Of a DNA stretch of 33,440 nucleotides, positions 14,340 through 23,795 are shown piece by piece. Position 1 is the stretch's first letter; each line of letters starts with the position of its first letter. This DNA comes from an uncultured Prevotellaceae bacterium (GTDB taxonomy: Bacteria > Bacteroidota > Bacteroidia > Bacteroidales > Bacteroidaceae), in contig CADCPZ010000031.1 in assembly GCA_902803475.1 (NCBI GenBank), positions 1 through 33,440 of the forward strand. The letters are read 5' to 3'. The translations under genes were made by a program, and so were the position numbers. The notes below the pieces were generated by a model. The model searched no databases and was not told the origin of the DNA. It saw only the letters and a list, made by a program, of their open reading frames with translations.

Positions 14340-16631
14340 ATGGTAAAGATTACAAAAGAGGCTGCATTAGAATATCACAGCGGTCATCGGCCTGGCAAGA
14401 TTGAGGTTAAACCCACTAAACCGTATCGTACACAAACAGACTTGTCGCTCGCCTACTCTCCTGGTGTGGCTTATCCCTGTCTGGAAATTCAGCAAACACC
14501 TGATGATGTGTATAAATATACAGACAAAGGAAATCTGGTGGCTGTTATCTCCAACGGAACTGCGGTACTGGGTCTTGGCGACATTGGGGCTATGAGTGGC
14601 AAACCTGTGATGGAAGGTAAGGGATTGCTCTTCAAAATCTATGGCGGTATTGACGTGTTCGATATTGAAATCGATGAGAAAGACCCTGATAAGTTCTGTG
14701 AGGCTGTTGAAAAGATTGCTCCCACGTTTGGTGGTATCAACCTGGAAGATATCAAAGCGCCAGAATGCTTTGCCATAGAGGAACGCTTGAAGAGAACATT
14801 GGATATTCCCGTGATGCACGACGACCAACATGGTACCGCCATCATCTCTGCTGCTGGTTTGAAGAATGCATTAGAGGTAGCAGGCAAGGATATCAAGCAA
14901 GTGAAAATTGTCGTCAACGGAGCTGGTGCTGCAGCCATTTCATGTACCAAGTTGTATGTGGCTTTAGGCGCCCGTACGGAAAATATCGTGATGCTGGATT
15001 CCAAAGGCGTCATTACGTCTGACCGTAAGAACCTGACAGAACAGAAGAAACTTTTTGCTACAGACCGGCGTGATGTGCATACGTTGGAAGAAGCCATCAA
15101 AGGAGCTGATGTATTCGTAGGTCTGTCGAAAGGCAACATATTGACAAAAGATATGGTTCGCTCGATGGCCGATAATCCGATTGTGTTTGCATTGGCCAAT
15201 CCTGTACCAGAAATTTCTTACGAGGATGCGATGGATGCTCGTCCTGACGTACTGATTGCAACAGGTCGCAGCGACTATCCGAACCAGATCAACAACGTCA
15301 TCGGATTCCCCTATATCTTCCGAGGCGCACTCGATGTTCATGCCCGTGCCATCAACGAAGAGATGAAGATGGCTGCTGTACTGGCAATAGCTGATTTAGC
15401 AAAGAGGACTGTTCCTGATGTTGTCAATCAGGTTTATCGCGTCAGCGACCTGTCGTTTGGTCCGAGCTACTTCATTCCCAAACCAATCGATCCACGACTC
15501 ATCACAGAAGTGAGTGCTGCTGTTGCGAAGGCTGCGATGGATAGCGGCGTAGCACGCAAACAAATCGACGATTGGGATGCCTACAAACAAAACCTCAAGC
15601 AGATGCTGGGACAGGAATCAAAGCTGACACGCAATCTTCATGCTACTGCTGCCGCCCATCCGCAAAGGGTTGTCTTCGCCGAGGGTGAAAACCAAACCAT
15701 GATGAAAGCTGCCGTAAAAGCTAAGACGGAAGGTATCTGTCATCCTATCTTGTTGGGAAACCCAGATCGTTTGAGACGTATGGCGAACCGTTTGAAATTA
15801 GACCTTACGGATGTGGAAATCATCGACATGCGTGCCGACCAGGAGCAGGGACGCCGTGCTACCTATGCAAAGCATCTGGCTGAGAAGCGCGGTCGCGAGG
15901 GATACACCTTCCAGGAGGCATACGACAAGATGTATGAACGTAACTATTTTGGTATGATGATGGTAGAGACGGGAGATGCCGATGCATTTATCACAGGTCT
16001 CTATACCCGTTATAGCAACACCATCAAGGTTGTCAATGAGGTCGTCGGAATCCGTCCTGAATACAACCACTTCGGAACGATGCATATCATCAACTCACCA
16101 CGAGGAACCTTGTATATCGCTGATACGCTTGTCAATGAGGATCCAGATACTGATACGCTGGTGGATATCGCTAAACTGAGTGCCTGCTCAGTGGAATTCT
16201 TCAACGAGAAGCCTGTTGTCGCATTGATCTCGCACTCCAATTTCGGCAGTAGTATCACACCAGGTGCACTCAAGGTGAAGGATGCAGTTGCACGTGTACA
16301 GGCTGAATGTCCTAACTTGATTGTTGACGGAGAAATGCAGATAAGTTTTGCGCTCGATAAGGAACTACGCGACGATATGTACCCCTTCTCTCGTCTGAAA
16401 GGTCTTGATGTGAACACGCTCATCTACCCCAACCTCACATCGGCACGCTCAAGCTACAAGATGCTGCAGTCACTCAATACGGATGTGGAAATCATCGGTC
16501 CGATTCAGATGGGACTGAACAAAGCCATCCACTTCGTTGACTTCGGTGCTGATGTTCGCGACATCGTCAACATCACAGCTGTTGCGGTTATTGATGCCTA
16601 TGTTGACAAAGTAAAACAAGGTAGGAAGTGA
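14340..16631 (+). CDS. maeB: NADP-type malic enzyme with phosphotransacetylase-like C-terminal domain
   Basis: A 763-residue hybrid MaeB that decarboxylates malate to pyruvate and yields NADPH. In the malic part (about 1-420): catalytic Tyr39 in [17 protein letters not shown] (131-138), metal-binding HDDQHGTA (160-167) and NAD(P) loop NGAGAAAIS (193-201). In the C-terminal part (about 430-763) is a phosphotransacetylase-like domain ([28 protein letters not shown]). In characterised MaeB proteins this domain does not make acetyl phosphate but mediates acetyl-CoA control; the same is presumed here. It starts 46 bp after the RelA-type gene, and its TGA overlaps the next ATG by one base (TGATG). 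Confidence 0.95.
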   Translation: MVKITKEAALEYHSGHRPGKIEVKPTKPYRTQTDLSLAYSPGVAYPCLEIQQTPDDVYKYTDKGNLVAVISNGTAVLGLGDIGAMSGKPVMEGKGLLFKIYGGIDVFDIEIDEKDPDKFCEAVEKIAPTFGGINLEDIKAPECFAIEERLKRTLDIPVMHDDQHGTAIISAAGLKNALEVAGKDIKQVKIVVNGAGAAAISCTKLYVALGARTENIVMLDSKGVITSDRKNLTEQKKLFATDRRDVHTLEEAIKGADVFVGLSKGNILTKDMVRSMADNPIVFALANPVPEISYEDAMDARPDVLIATGRSDYPNQINNVIGFPYIFRGALDVHARAINEEMKMAAVLAIADLAKRTVPDVVNQVYRVSDLSFGPSYFIPKPIDPRLITEVSAAVAKAAMDSGVARKQIDDWDAYKQNLKQMLGQESKLTRNLHATAAAHPQRVVFAEGENQTMMKAAVKAKTEGICHPILLGNPDRLRRMANRLKLDLTDVEIIDMRADQEQGRRATYAKHLAEKRGREGYTFQEAYDKMYERNYFGMMMVETGDADAFITGLYTRYSNTIKVVNEVVGIRPEYNHFGTMHIINSPRGTLYIADTLVNEDPDTDTLVDIAKLSACSVEFFNEKPVVALISHSNFGSSITPGALKVKDAVARVQAECPNLIVDGEMQISFALDKELRDDMYPFSRLKGLDVNTLIYPNLTSARSSYKMLQSLNTDVEIIGPIQMGLNKAIHFVDFGADVRDIVNITAVAVIDAYVDKVKQGRK

Positions 16632-17890
16632 TGAGAACACGATATATTTGTATATTGGCCTTGGCGTTTGTGTGTGTAGTGATGCACGCACAACGTCATG
16701 TCATATACAATGACCAAATACGTTCACTTCAAGTTGTAGCCAATGAGGATTGGATGTCGATGCCCGTGATGAAATTGGGCGATGGATTTATTGACATCGA
16801 CTTCGACGACCTCACGCATGAATATCATCGTTATATATATAAGGTGGAGCATTGTGAAGCCGACTGGAAGGTTTCCGAAGAAATTTTCGAGAGCGATTTC
16901 ATAGCTGGTTTTGCGAGTGGGAACACCATCGATGATGTGCAGGAATCGCTCTTGACGAATGTGCTATACAGCCACTATCACCTGCGGATACCAAATGAGA
17001 ATTGCCGTTTAAAGATGAGTGGCAACTATCAGCTTACTGTTTTTGACGACAACGATGATACGCGTCCGATTCTGACCGTCTGTTTCATGGTGGTTGATAC
17101 GCAGATGGGTATCGTTTTGCGTGCAACAACGAATACGGATGTGGATACGAATATGTCGCATCAGCAGATATCGATGGAAGTAAACTACAGCGGCCATACG
17201 GTTGTGAACCAAGAGGCACAAATCAAGACGGTTGTCCTACAGAATGGAAGATGGGACAATGCACGTTGGAATGTGACGCCACAGTATATCATGCCTGATG
17301 GTCTGCGATGGGAACACAACAAAGCGCTGATATTCGATGCCGGAAACATCTACCATAAGTTTGAGATTCTGAGTACCGATCATGCTTCGATGGGTGTTGA
17401 ACGCATCAGCTGGGACGGTGAGAACTATCATGCTTATCCTGAGGTTGTGTTCCCACGTACGAATTATATCTACGACGAGAGCGCTAATGGTGCTTTCTAT
17501 ATCCGTAACAGCGACAACTACAACAACGACTTCCAAAGCGAATACATGTGGGTACATTTTCGGATGAAATGTCCTGAACGTGTTTCCAACGGAAGTGTTT
17601 TCCTAAATGGAGATTGGACCTACGACCGTTTTGCACCTGAACATCAGATGATTTACAATGAGGAAAAGAAAATGTACGAAGGAATGGTTCTGATGAAGCA
17701 GGGATACTACTCATACCAATTCCTGATACTCGACAAAGAAGGTAACACGCATCTGATGCCTACGGAAGGGAGTTTCTACCAAACAAGAAACAACTATCAG
17801 GCATTGGTGTATTATCGCGAACAAGGTGGCAGGACTGATAAACTGGTTGGCTATCATCAAATATCATTCCCAGGAAAACTAGGAAAATAA
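16631..17890 (+). CDS. DUF5103 protein, type IX secretion plug homolog
   Basis: A 419-residue exported protein with a signal peptide at 1-21 ([20 protein letters not shown]). The DUF5103 N-terminal domain includes DEDW-like, DFDDLTHEYHRYIYKVEHC and ADWKVSEEIFESDFIAGF motifs. The C-terminal part has VFLNGDWT and MYEGMVLMKQGYYSYQF, an Ig/CBM48-like fold. In Flavobacterium johnsoniae a DUF5103 protein is the Plug that closes the SprA translocon of T9SS; that role is inferred here by family. The ATG at 16631 overlaps the maeB stop (TGATG), so translation may be coupled; a GTG at 16628 is the alternative. It supports T9SS-dependent export of proteins like those at 67-4609. Confidence 0.85.
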   Translation: MRTRYICILALAFVCVVMHAQRHVIYNDQIRSLQVVANEDWMSMPVMKLGDGFIDIDFDDLTHEYHRYIYKVEHCEADWKVSEEIFESDFIAGFASGNTIDDVQESLLTNVLYSHYHLRIPNENCRLKMSGNYQLTVFDDNDDTRPILTVCFMVVDTQMGIVLRATTNTDVDTNMSHQQISMEVNYSGHTVVNQEAQIKTVVLQNGRWDNARWNVTPQYIMPDGLRWEHNKALIFDAGNIYHKFEILSTDHASMGVERISWDGENYHAYPEVVFPRTNYIYDESANGAFYIRNSDNYNNDFQSEYMWVHFRMKCPERVSNGSVFLNGDWTYDRFAPEHQMIYNEEKKMYEGMVLMKQGYYSYQFLILDKEGNTHLMPTEGSFYQTRNNYQALVYYREQGGRTDKLVGYHQISFPGKLGK

Positions 17891-17903
17891 CTCCTTCTCA
17901 TTA

Positions 17904-17937
17904 GTCTCCCCCTTCAGGGGGAGATTTAGAGGGGGCC
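17904..17937. repeat. G/C-rich REP-like repeat, copy D
   Basis: GTCTCCCCCTTCAGGGGGAG then ATTTAGAGGGGGCC, 13 bp after the stop of the plug gene. The stem CTCCCCCTTCAGGGGGAG is nearly perfect. It separates convergent genes and could limit read-through in both directions. CCTTACTCCT repeats follow to the stop codon of the next gene. Confidence 0.75.
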
Positions 17938-17963
17938 TTCCTTACTCCTTACTCCTCCCCTCC

Positions 17964-19037
17964 TTACTCCTCAAAAAAATAATACCAATACGTTTTCCCA
18001 TAGACATCGCGTAAAGTAGCTTGACGCGCTTCTTTGTCGGATATTTCACGCTGTATTTTTTTGAAGTCAGCATAGTCAGTTGCTATCACATTATCGTGCA
18101 GCTTATATAGTGCATTTGGAGTAATAGCACCATATAAGTATAGGGCTTCTTTATAATGCTTGGGCAGGGGCTTGTCGAAGGGGTATGATTTCGCCAAAAG
18201 TGTAACGAAAGACTTCAAATCTTTATTCAGTAAATATCCGCAAAGCTGATAGTCAACGGATGATTTCTTCTTCTGCACAAGAATAGCTTTGGAAGGATAC
18301 ATCAACGTGCGGACGCTGTTTCCATTAGGTATCATCGCAGCAGCACCTCCCACAATGGGATATTCAAACAATCGGTCACCCAACTGGTGTGTTTTTGCCA
18401 AAGCATGAACACGTAAGAGCGTCAGACAAGAGTCTGTATCGTATGATTTCCGACCTACCTCCAAAGCTTCATTTGGTTTGTTTTCAAGCAGCAGTCTTTC
18501 CATTTTCATACGTTCATGAAACACTTTGTCACTATTGCCTGCAATGCCCACAAAGAAAAACATCACCAGCAACGTAAGCATGTTGACCCACATACAACGT
18601 GAAAACAATAATGGCCCTTTGATAGGCATCTCTACTTCCTGTATCTGGCGCAAAACGAAGGCTGCAAAAACAAATGCCACCAACAGGATAGGTACAATCC
18701 AACACCAAGGACCAAAAGAGAATTGTTTGTCGATATCCTTATCGCCACTAGTGATAACAGCCAACACAAGCAATGATGGCAGATAGGTCAACGCATGTCC
18801 ACTCTTATACAAACGGAAGAAAGCCCTGACCAACATTTGCAGCAACTGCAGGACAACCGTAATGAGTATGGCTCCCGTTAGCGGGTAATACTTCGTTTGG
18901 CCACCTGAGAGCACATGTTGATCGACCATCAGCACATCCGCCTGATAGTAATATGTATAACAAAAGGTAAAAAGACAAAAGACAATAGCACACGCCGTCT
19001 GGATAACGGCGGTGCTATTCGAATTTATTTTCATCAT
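17964..19037 (-). CDS. Polytopic membrane protein, DUF6057-like
   Basis: A 357-residue inner-membrane protein. Hydrophobic segments lie at about 10-27, 52-72, 83-96, 108-130 and 148-168, followed by a soluble C-terminal half of about 180 residues. The latter has helical, TPR-like character (NEALEVGRKSYDTDSCLTLL, LNKDLKSF, HYKEALYLY). The general plan and the phrase LPKHYKEALYLYG recall DUF6057 proteins of Bacteroidales, a family without a known function; this is from memory. Its ATG at 19037 overlaps the glgB stop (TGATG), so it should be made together with the branching enzyme. Confidence 0.7.
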   Translation of the reverse strand: MMKINSNSTAVIQTACAIVFCLFTFCYTYYYQADVLMVDQHVLSGGQTKYYPLTGAILITVVLQLLQMLVRAFFRLYKSGHALTYLPSLLVLAVITSGDKDIDKQFSFGPWCWIVPILLVAFVFAAFVLRQIQEVEMPIKGPLLFSRCMWVNMLTLLVMFFFVGIAGNSDKVFHERMKMERLLLENKPNEALEVGRKSYDTDSCLTLLRVHALAKTHQLGDRLFEYPIVGGAAAMIPNGNSVRTLMYPSKAILVQKKKSSVDYQLCGYLLNKDLKSFVTLLAKSYPFDKPLPKHYKEALYLYGAITPNALYKLHDNVIATDYADFKKIQREISDKEARQATLRDVYGKTYWYYFFEE

Positions 19038-21130
19038 CAGTTTTTCTTTAATACTACAGCACTACGTGCAGGAATATAAAGTTTCAACCACTCTTTGTGG
19101 TCGTCGGCATATAGCGGATCATAGTTGGTGAAATGCGTGATGCTGTCATCAGCAAATCCAAATCCACCAAACTCCTTCGCATCTGTATTCAATACCACAT
19201 TATAAGAACCCGTTGGCACGAGGAATCCGTAATCGGTAAACGAACGTGTGGGAGAGAAATTAAATACAAATAGCAGGTCGCCACGCATGAACGCCAGTAC
19301 CTGGTCGCCATCATTGTGCCAGATTTCCTGAACGGGTGTATCGTTGAACTTCTTCTGACTCTTTATCACTTTCAGCATCTCACGGTCGAAGTCACCCAGC
19401 CAATGATAGCACAAATCTTTGTTGTCAACGAGGTTCCATTGGCGACGGGCATACTTATAACTCCATCCATTACCCTCACGTGGGAAGTCAATCCATTCAG
19501 GATGACCAAACTCATTACCCATGAAATTCAGGTAACCACCATTGATGGCTGCAGCCGTAACCAGTCGAATCATCTTATGCAAAGCAATACCACGTTCTGC
19601 AACACCGTTGATGTCTTTCTTGGCAAAATGCCAGTACATATCGGCATCGATCAGTCGGAATATGATGGTTTTATCACCCACCAATGCCTGGTCGTGAGAT
19701 TCGCAATATGAGATTGTCTTCTCATCAGGACGACGGTTCTTAACCTCCCAGAAGATGCTGCTGGGCTTCCAGTTCTCGTCGCTCTGCTCTTTAATGGTCT
19801 TGATCCAATAATCAGGAATGTTCATCGCCATACGGTAGTCGAAACCGTAGCCACCGTCTTCAAACTTAGCTGCCAATCCTGGCATACCACTTACCTCTTC
19901 AGCAATGGTGATCGCGTTGGGATTCACCTCATGGATGAGTTTGTTGGCGAGTGTCAGATAACAGATGGCATTGTCGTCCTGATGCCCATTGAAATAGTCA
20001 CCATAGTTGCAGAAAGCCTCACCCAATCCGTGACTATAGTACAGCATCGAGGTAACACCATCGAAACGGAATCCGTCAAAATGGAACTCATTGAGCCAGT
20101 ACTTACAGTTGGAGAGCAGGAAGTGAATGACGTCGTCCTTACCATAGTCGAAACACAGGGAATCCCAAGCCGGATGCTCGTGACGGTCGCCTGGATAGAA
20201 GAACTGGTTGGGGTCGCCAGCAAGGTTGCCTAAGCCTTCCACCTCGTTCTTTACAGCATGGCTGTGCACGATATCCATGATGACGGCGATGCCTTTCTGG
20301 TGTGCCGTATCGATGAGCGATTTCAGTTCCTCTGGTGTACCAAAGCGGCTTGAGGCAGCAAAGAACGAGCTGACGTGATAGCCGAAACTTCCGTAATAGG
20401 GATGTTCCTGAATGGCCATAATCTGAATGCAGTTGTAGCCGTCTTTAATCACACGCGGCAAGACGTTGTCACGAAACTCCGTATAGGTGCCTACTTTCTC
20501 TGCATCCTGTCCCATACCAATGTGGCATTCATAGATGAGTAGCGGATCTTTCTTTGCTTTGAAGGTCTTCTTTTTCCACTCATAAGGTTTAGCAGGGTTC
20601 CACACCTGAGCAGAGAAGATTTTCGTCTGATCATCCTGTACGACACGCTGTGCCCATGCAGGGATGCGCTCACCTTCTCCCCCATTCCACTTGACATGCA
20701 TTTTGAACAGGTCACCATGCTTCATCGCCTTGTTTGGTAGTTTCAGTTCCCAGTTTCCTGTTCCCTCGATCCGTTTCAGGCGGTAGGCATCATCTTCCAT
20801 CCAATTGTTGAAATCACCCACAAGAAAGATGTCCGTAGCGTTAGGTGCCCACTCTCTGAACACCCATCCGCGTGCAGTCTTGTGTAAACCGAAATAGTCA
20901 TAGCCGCTGGCAAAATCAGTCAGCGTCTTCTTGCCATTCTGGGTCAACTGGTTGATTTTCCAGACAGCATGGTCATGACGGCCTTGGATAGCAGCCTCAT
21001 AAGGCTCCAGATAACCGTCGTTTTTCACAAGCCCTATATGCTGTGGGACTTTCGTTCTCTTCACTGCAGTTTTTTTGGCTACAGGTTTCTTTGCTGTTGT
21101 CTTAGCGACACTCGTTTTCTTTGCAACCAT
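19037..21130 (-). CDS. glgB: 1,4-alpha-glucan (glycogen) branching enzyme, GH13_8 type
   Basis: A 697-residue enzyme that adds alpha-1,6 branches to glycogen in the cytoplasm. A CBM48 domain (about 75-170: FREWAPNATDIFLVGDFNNW) precedes the GH13 barrel. Catalytic residues: Asp357 (DGFRFDGVTSM), Glu411 (AEEVSG) and Asp480 (ESHD). The sequence is like the eukaryotic subfamily 8 enzymes (TSMLYYSHG, WLNEFHFDGFRFDGV) rather than the E. coli subfamily 9 form, as is usual in Bacteroidetes. Residues 1-28 form a Lys/Ala-rich tail (AKKTSVAKTTAKKPVAKK), an odd addition. Lies 33 bp after yhcH, and its TGA overlaps the next ATG. Confidence 0.95.
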   Translation of the reverse strand: MVAKKTSVAKTTAKKPVAKKTAVKRTKVPQHIGLVKNDGYLEPYEAAIQGRHDHAVWKINQLTQNGKKTLTDFASGYDYFGLHKTARGWVFREWAPNATDIFLVGDFNNWMEDDAYRLKRIEGTGNWELKLPNKAMKHGDLFKMHVKWNGGEGERIPAWAQRVVQDDQTKIFSAQVWNPAKPYEWKKKTFKAKKDPLLIYECHIGMGQDAEKVGTYTEFRDNVLPRVIKDGYNCIQIMAIQEHPYYGSFGYHVSSFFAASSRFGTPEELKSLIDTAHQKGIAVIMDIVHSHAVKNEVEGLGNLAGDPNQFFYPGDRHEHPAWDSLCFDYGKDDVIHFLLSNCKYWLNEFHFDGFRFDGVTSMLYYSHGLGEAFCNYGDYFNGHQDDNAICYLTLANKLIHEVNPNAITIAEEVSGMPGLAAKFEDGGYGFDYRMAMNIPDYWIKTIKEQSDENWKPSSIFWEVKNRRPDEKTISYCESHDQALVGDKTIIFRLIDADMYWHFAKKDINGVAERGIALHKMIRLVTAAAINGGYLNFMGNEFGHPEWIDFPREGNGWSYKYARRQWNLVDNKDLCYHWLGDFDREMLKVIKSQKKFNDTPVQEIWHNDGDQVLAFMRGDLLFVFNFSPTRSFTDYGFLVPTGSYNVVLNTDAKEFGGFGFADDSITHFTNYDPLYADDHKEWLKLYIPARSAVVLKKN

Positions 21131-21163
21131 AGTATATTGATTTGAGATTGATTATGCAGGGAG

Positions 21164-21607
21164 TTACATTTTCACTTTGAAGATAGCCTTTCGGATGTTG
21201 CCCTCACCGATACACGGCTGATGTCCGTCCCAAGGGAAGAATATCGCGAACTCACCAGGTTTGCAGTTGACGAACGTCTCTGCTACCACACCTGGATATT
21301 TTGTCACGTCCTTCTCGTCGTTGTACGTAGCCTCAGGAAGGTCGGCTAACGGCATGTAACCGTAGGTTTCGTTGTTGTCGAGTGGAATCTGGATGTCGAG
21401 CATCCGCTTGTGTGTTTCAAAGGTGGCAGCCTCTTTGGTTTTGCCTACAGCAACCTGAATGTTTACAAACAAGTCCTTGTCTTTGATGAAATGCTTTCCC
21501 TCCTCAAGGGTGTTCAGGTCATTCTCTTTCAAGAACTTCACGATATCAGCAAACAGCGGGTTTACAGATACGTACTTTTCAAACTGATCTAATGTGTCAA
21601 CAATCAT
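21164..21607 (-). CDS. YhcH/YjgK/YiaL family cupin-like protein
   Basis: A 147-residue cytoplasmic beta-barrel protein. Family signs are HKRMLDIQIPL (His at about 89), the stretch KYPGVVAETFVNCKPGEFAIFFPWDGHQPC with another conserved His, and the final IRKAIFKVKM. Members bind a metal and are linked to sugar handling (sialic acid or other sugar acids and anomers); the substrate here is not evident. Placement between the MORN protein and glgB, with gaps of 19 and 33 bp on the same strand, suggests a carbohydrate-related role in one operon. Confidence 0.9.
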   Translation of the reverse strand: MIVDTLDQFEKYVSVNPLFADIVKFLKENDLNTLEEGKHFIKDKDLFVNIQVAVGKTKEAATFETHKRMLDIQIPLDNNETYGYMPLADLPEATYNDEKDVTKYPGVVAETFVNCKPGEFAIFFPWDGHQPCIGEGNIRKAIFKVKM

Positions 21608-21626
21608 AGCGTTAATAGTTTAAATA

Positions 21627-22748
21627 TTATTGAATAATTCGTCTTCCGTTCTGATACGTTCCCTGTGCGGTAATCTTGCCGTTGCGGTCTTTTTCCACAA
21701 ATTTACCTTCACGCATATCGTCAACATAAGTACCCTCGAATCGGATACCGTCTTTGGTCTCTTCGATAGCTGGGCCATTACGCATTCCCTTACGATAAAT
21801 ACCCTTGAAGCGGCTGCCGTCAGCATAGTGGATAATCACTTGTCCTTCTACGGCACCGTCCTTGAAAGTTCCTTCAAAGCGATCCTGCGACTTTTTCGTG
21901 AGCTTACCCTGACCGTTCTGCTGATCATTTTTCCAACTGCCTGTATAAATGTCGCCATTTGCCCAGGTCATCGTTCCTTGTCCCTCCTTGATACCGTTGT
22001 TGAAATAACCAGTATATTTGTCACCATTCTTGTATTTGAAGATACCCTGCCCTGTTCGTTCACCATTCACATAGGTACCTTCATAGATGTCACCATTGGC
22101 AAACTTATAGATGCCCTGACCGTTCTGTACATCATGGAGCCACTCGCCAACATACACATCACCGTCGGCATACACATACGATCCTTTTCCAGAACGCTCG
22201 TTATTCAGCCAACTGCCCTCATACGACGATCCGTCGCCCCAGTCGAAATGTCCCTGTCCGTTCTTCTGGTCATCTTTCCATTCACCGTCATAATAGGCAC
22301 CAGCGGCATAGGTGTATTTTCCTTTACCGTTTCGCTTGTCATGATACCATTCTCCGTCATAGACATCCCCATTGTAATAATACATAATGCCATGCCCCTC
22401 CTGGTAGTCACGATACCACAACCCCACGTATTTATTGTTGTTCATAAAGTAATAGGTACCTTTGCCGTGCTGCTGGTCCTGATACCATTCACCCTCATAT
22501 TTCTCACCATCGGAAAAAGTATATACGCCATATCCCTGACGTTTGCCTTTCACATAATTCCCTTCATATACATCACCGTTCTTATAGGTTGCAGTTCCCT
22601 TTCCATAGGGCTTATTTCCAACTAATTCACCTTTGTATTGTCCACCGTCTTTCGTTACGGTCGATCCGAGTGTAATCTTCTGACTATAAGCCGTTAGGGA
22701 GCATATCAGGAGAAGAAATAATGAAATATATTTAAGTTTTGTATTCAT
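21627..22748 (-). CDS. Exported MORN-repeat protein
   Basis: A 373-residue protein with a signal peptide (MNTKLKYISLFLLLICSLTAYSQ) and about 14 MORN repeats of roughly 23 residues, each with a Y-x-G-x-W/Y and G-x-G core (YEGEWYQDQQHGKGTY, YDGEWYHDKRNGKGKY, YTGSWKNDQQNGQGKL). MORN repeats form elongated beta structures in scaffolds. The upstream in-frame ATG at 22817 is rejected because the promoter places the transcript start at about 22811 and the signal peptide starts at 22748, behind AGGAAAC. First gene of the MORN-yhcH-glgB-DUF6057 group. Role unknown. Confidence 0.9.
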   Translation of the reverse strand: MNTKLKYISLFLLLICSLTAYSQKITLGSTVTKDGGQYKGELVGNKPYGKGTATYKNGDVYEGNYVKGKRQGYGVYTFSDGEKYEGEWYQDQQHGKGTYYFMNNNKYVGLWYRDYQEGHGIMYYYNGDVYDGEWYHDKRNGKGKYTYAAGAYYDGEWKDDQKNGQGHFDWGDGSSYEGSWLNNERSGKGSYVYADGDVYVGEWLHDVQNGQGIYKFANGDIYEGTYVNGERTGQGIFKYKNGDKYTGYFNNGIKEGQGTMTWANGDIYTGSWKNDQQNGQGKLTKKSQDRFEGTFKDGAVEGQVIIHYADGSRFKGIYRKGMRNGPAIEETKDGIRFEGTYVDDMREGKFVEKDRNGKITAQGTYQNGRRIIQ

Positions 22749-22814
22749 GTAAGTTTCCTTTTTATTTCCAACTTTAGTTCGCACATCATGAGCGCGCACC
22801 TTATTGTTATCACG

Positions 22815-22844
22815 CAAAAGTACTCATTTTATTTTGAATAGCAA
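22815..22844 (-). promoter_or_regulatory. Promoter of the MORN-yhcH-glgB group
   Basis: The minus strand has TACTTTTG at 22815-22822 and TTG at 22842-22844, a 19-bp spacer. It predicts a leader of about 60 nt to the ATG at 22748. Confidence 0.75.
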
Positions 22845-22928
22845 AACCCATTAGGATTTTTTATAAATTACGCCCCTTTCACATTGACTTTTTTTGATAT
22901 GACACGTCCCTATCAGCAGTCAAAATTC

Positions 22929-22957
22929 CAAGGGGGTAATAAATCGTTACCCCCTTG
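22929..22957. repeat. Perfect 11-bp inverted repeat
   Basis: CAAGGGGGTAA (22929-22939), a 7-nt loop and TTACCCCCTTG (22947-22957). It lies between divergent promoters and has no T-run on either side, so a protein-binding site or REP-type element is more likely than a terminator. Confidence 0.75.
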
Positions 22958-22976
22958 TCCTTAGCATCAACATACA

Positions 22977-22995
22977 CAAAAGGGTGTCCCTTTTG
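22977..22995. repeat. Short palindrome of the CAAAAGG...CCTTTTG type
   Basis: CAAAAGGG-TGT-CCCTTTTG, followed by CGTACATCG. It resembles the three phased elements at 33159-33216 (for example AAAGGTGACCTTT followed by CGCACTCC), so it is probably a member of the same small repeat family. Confidence 0.6.
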
Positions 22996-23033
22996 CGTAC
23001 ATCGTTTATTCATTAAAAATTATTCTTATTTTT

Positions 23034-23063
23034 TTGTTATATTTGAAATTCTTTGTATATTTG
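23034..23063 (+). promoter_or_regulatory. Promoter of the DUF4160-DUF2442 pair
   Basis: TTG at 23034-23036, a 19-bp spacer and TATATTTG at 23056-23063. AAGAAGAG just before the ATG at 23081 is a rare purine-rich ribosome-binding candidate in this window. It excludes the upstream in-frame start at 22955. Confidence 0.85.
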
Positions 23064-23080
23064 CCACAAAAAGAAGAGTT

Positions 23081-23383
23081 ATGCCAAAGATATTTGAGTA
23101 TTTTGGATTCATTTTCTACTTCTTCTCGAATGAACATGAACCGATACACGTGCATGTAAAGCATAGTGGAACAGAATGTATCTTCGATTTGATTTTGGAG
23201 AATGGAGTATTAAAAGATATAGTGCGCCGCGAGAAAAAGGGTGCTCTGCCTCTTGATAGCCAAGACGAGAAAGTTGCTATTGCGTTCATAAACAAATATT
23301 GGCAACGCATCGTCAAGAAATGGATAGATTTCTTTGTAATGAAGAAAGTTGTAAAGACCACTCATATTAAACAAAGAATGTAA
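23081..23383 (+). CDS. DUF4160 family protein
   Basis: A 100-residue protein with the family core FYFFSNEHEPIHVHVKHSG (His-rich H-x-P-x-H-V-H-V). The ending is basic (NKYWQRIVKKWIDFF). DUF4160 genes are usually followed by a DUF2442 gene, as here; the pair is often listed as toxin-antitoxin-like, but I know of no firm biochemical proof. Start chosen by the promoter at 23034-23063 and the MPKIFEYFGF N-terminus. The TAA overlaps the next ATG by one base (TAATG). Confidence 0.85.
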   Translation: MPKIFEYFGFIFYFFSNEHEPIHVHVKHSGTECIFDLILENGVLKDIVRREKKGALPLDSQDEKVAIAFINKYWQRIVKKWIDFFVMKKVVKTTHIKQRM

Positions 23384-23637
23384 TGATGGAACATATTTTT
23401 ATAGTTTCGGCAGAAGATGCTGGCAATCTTTGTGTAAAACTGATGTTCAACGATGGTCATCAGAGCATTGTTGATATTGGTGAGTTTATCCGCAATCACC
23501 CCCATCCTCAGTACAACAAATATCTTGATCCAAATTTGTTCCGTACATTCGTTATTGATGATGGCAATATTGTTTGGGGAGAAGATTGGGATTTAATCTT
23601 CCCAGTTGAGAATTTGTATAATGGTAAGGCTGCATAG
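23383..23637 (+). CDS. DUF2442 family protein
   Basis: An 84-residue protein typical of DUF2442: alternating beta strands (VKLMFNDGHQSIVDIGEFI) and the closing FRTFVIDDGNIVWGEDWDLIFPVENLY. It starts at 23383 (TAATG overlap) or at the next codon, also ATG (23386). Partner of the DUF4160 gene. The family has a NADH-quinone-reductase-like fold in one structural report, but its role is unsettled; antitoxin-like function is a guess from pairing. Confidence 0.85.
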   Translation: MMEHIFIVSAEDAGNLCVKLMFNDGHQSIVDIGEFIRNHPHPQYNKYLDPNLFRTFVIDDGNIVWGEDWDLIFPVENLYNGKAA

Positions 23638-23795
23638 AGTCCCTGTCACCTGTCAAAAAGTGAAAGTGGTGCTGAGAAAACTGAATTACTGAATACTGAA
23701 TCACTTGATCATCAGAGTCCCTCTGATCTTTGGCCAAAAGTTTTATAATCTCGTATCACAGAAGGCGAGTCACTAAATGAGCTACGTTTATTCTA

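Noticed and set aside
22749-22817. Earlier start of the MORN protein at 22817
   Set aside because: It overlaps the promoter and would bury the signal peptide that begins at 22748.
22955-23080. Earlier start of the DUF4160 protein at 22955
   Set aside because: The promoter at 23034-23063 lies inside it, and the family domain begins at MPKIFEYF (23081).
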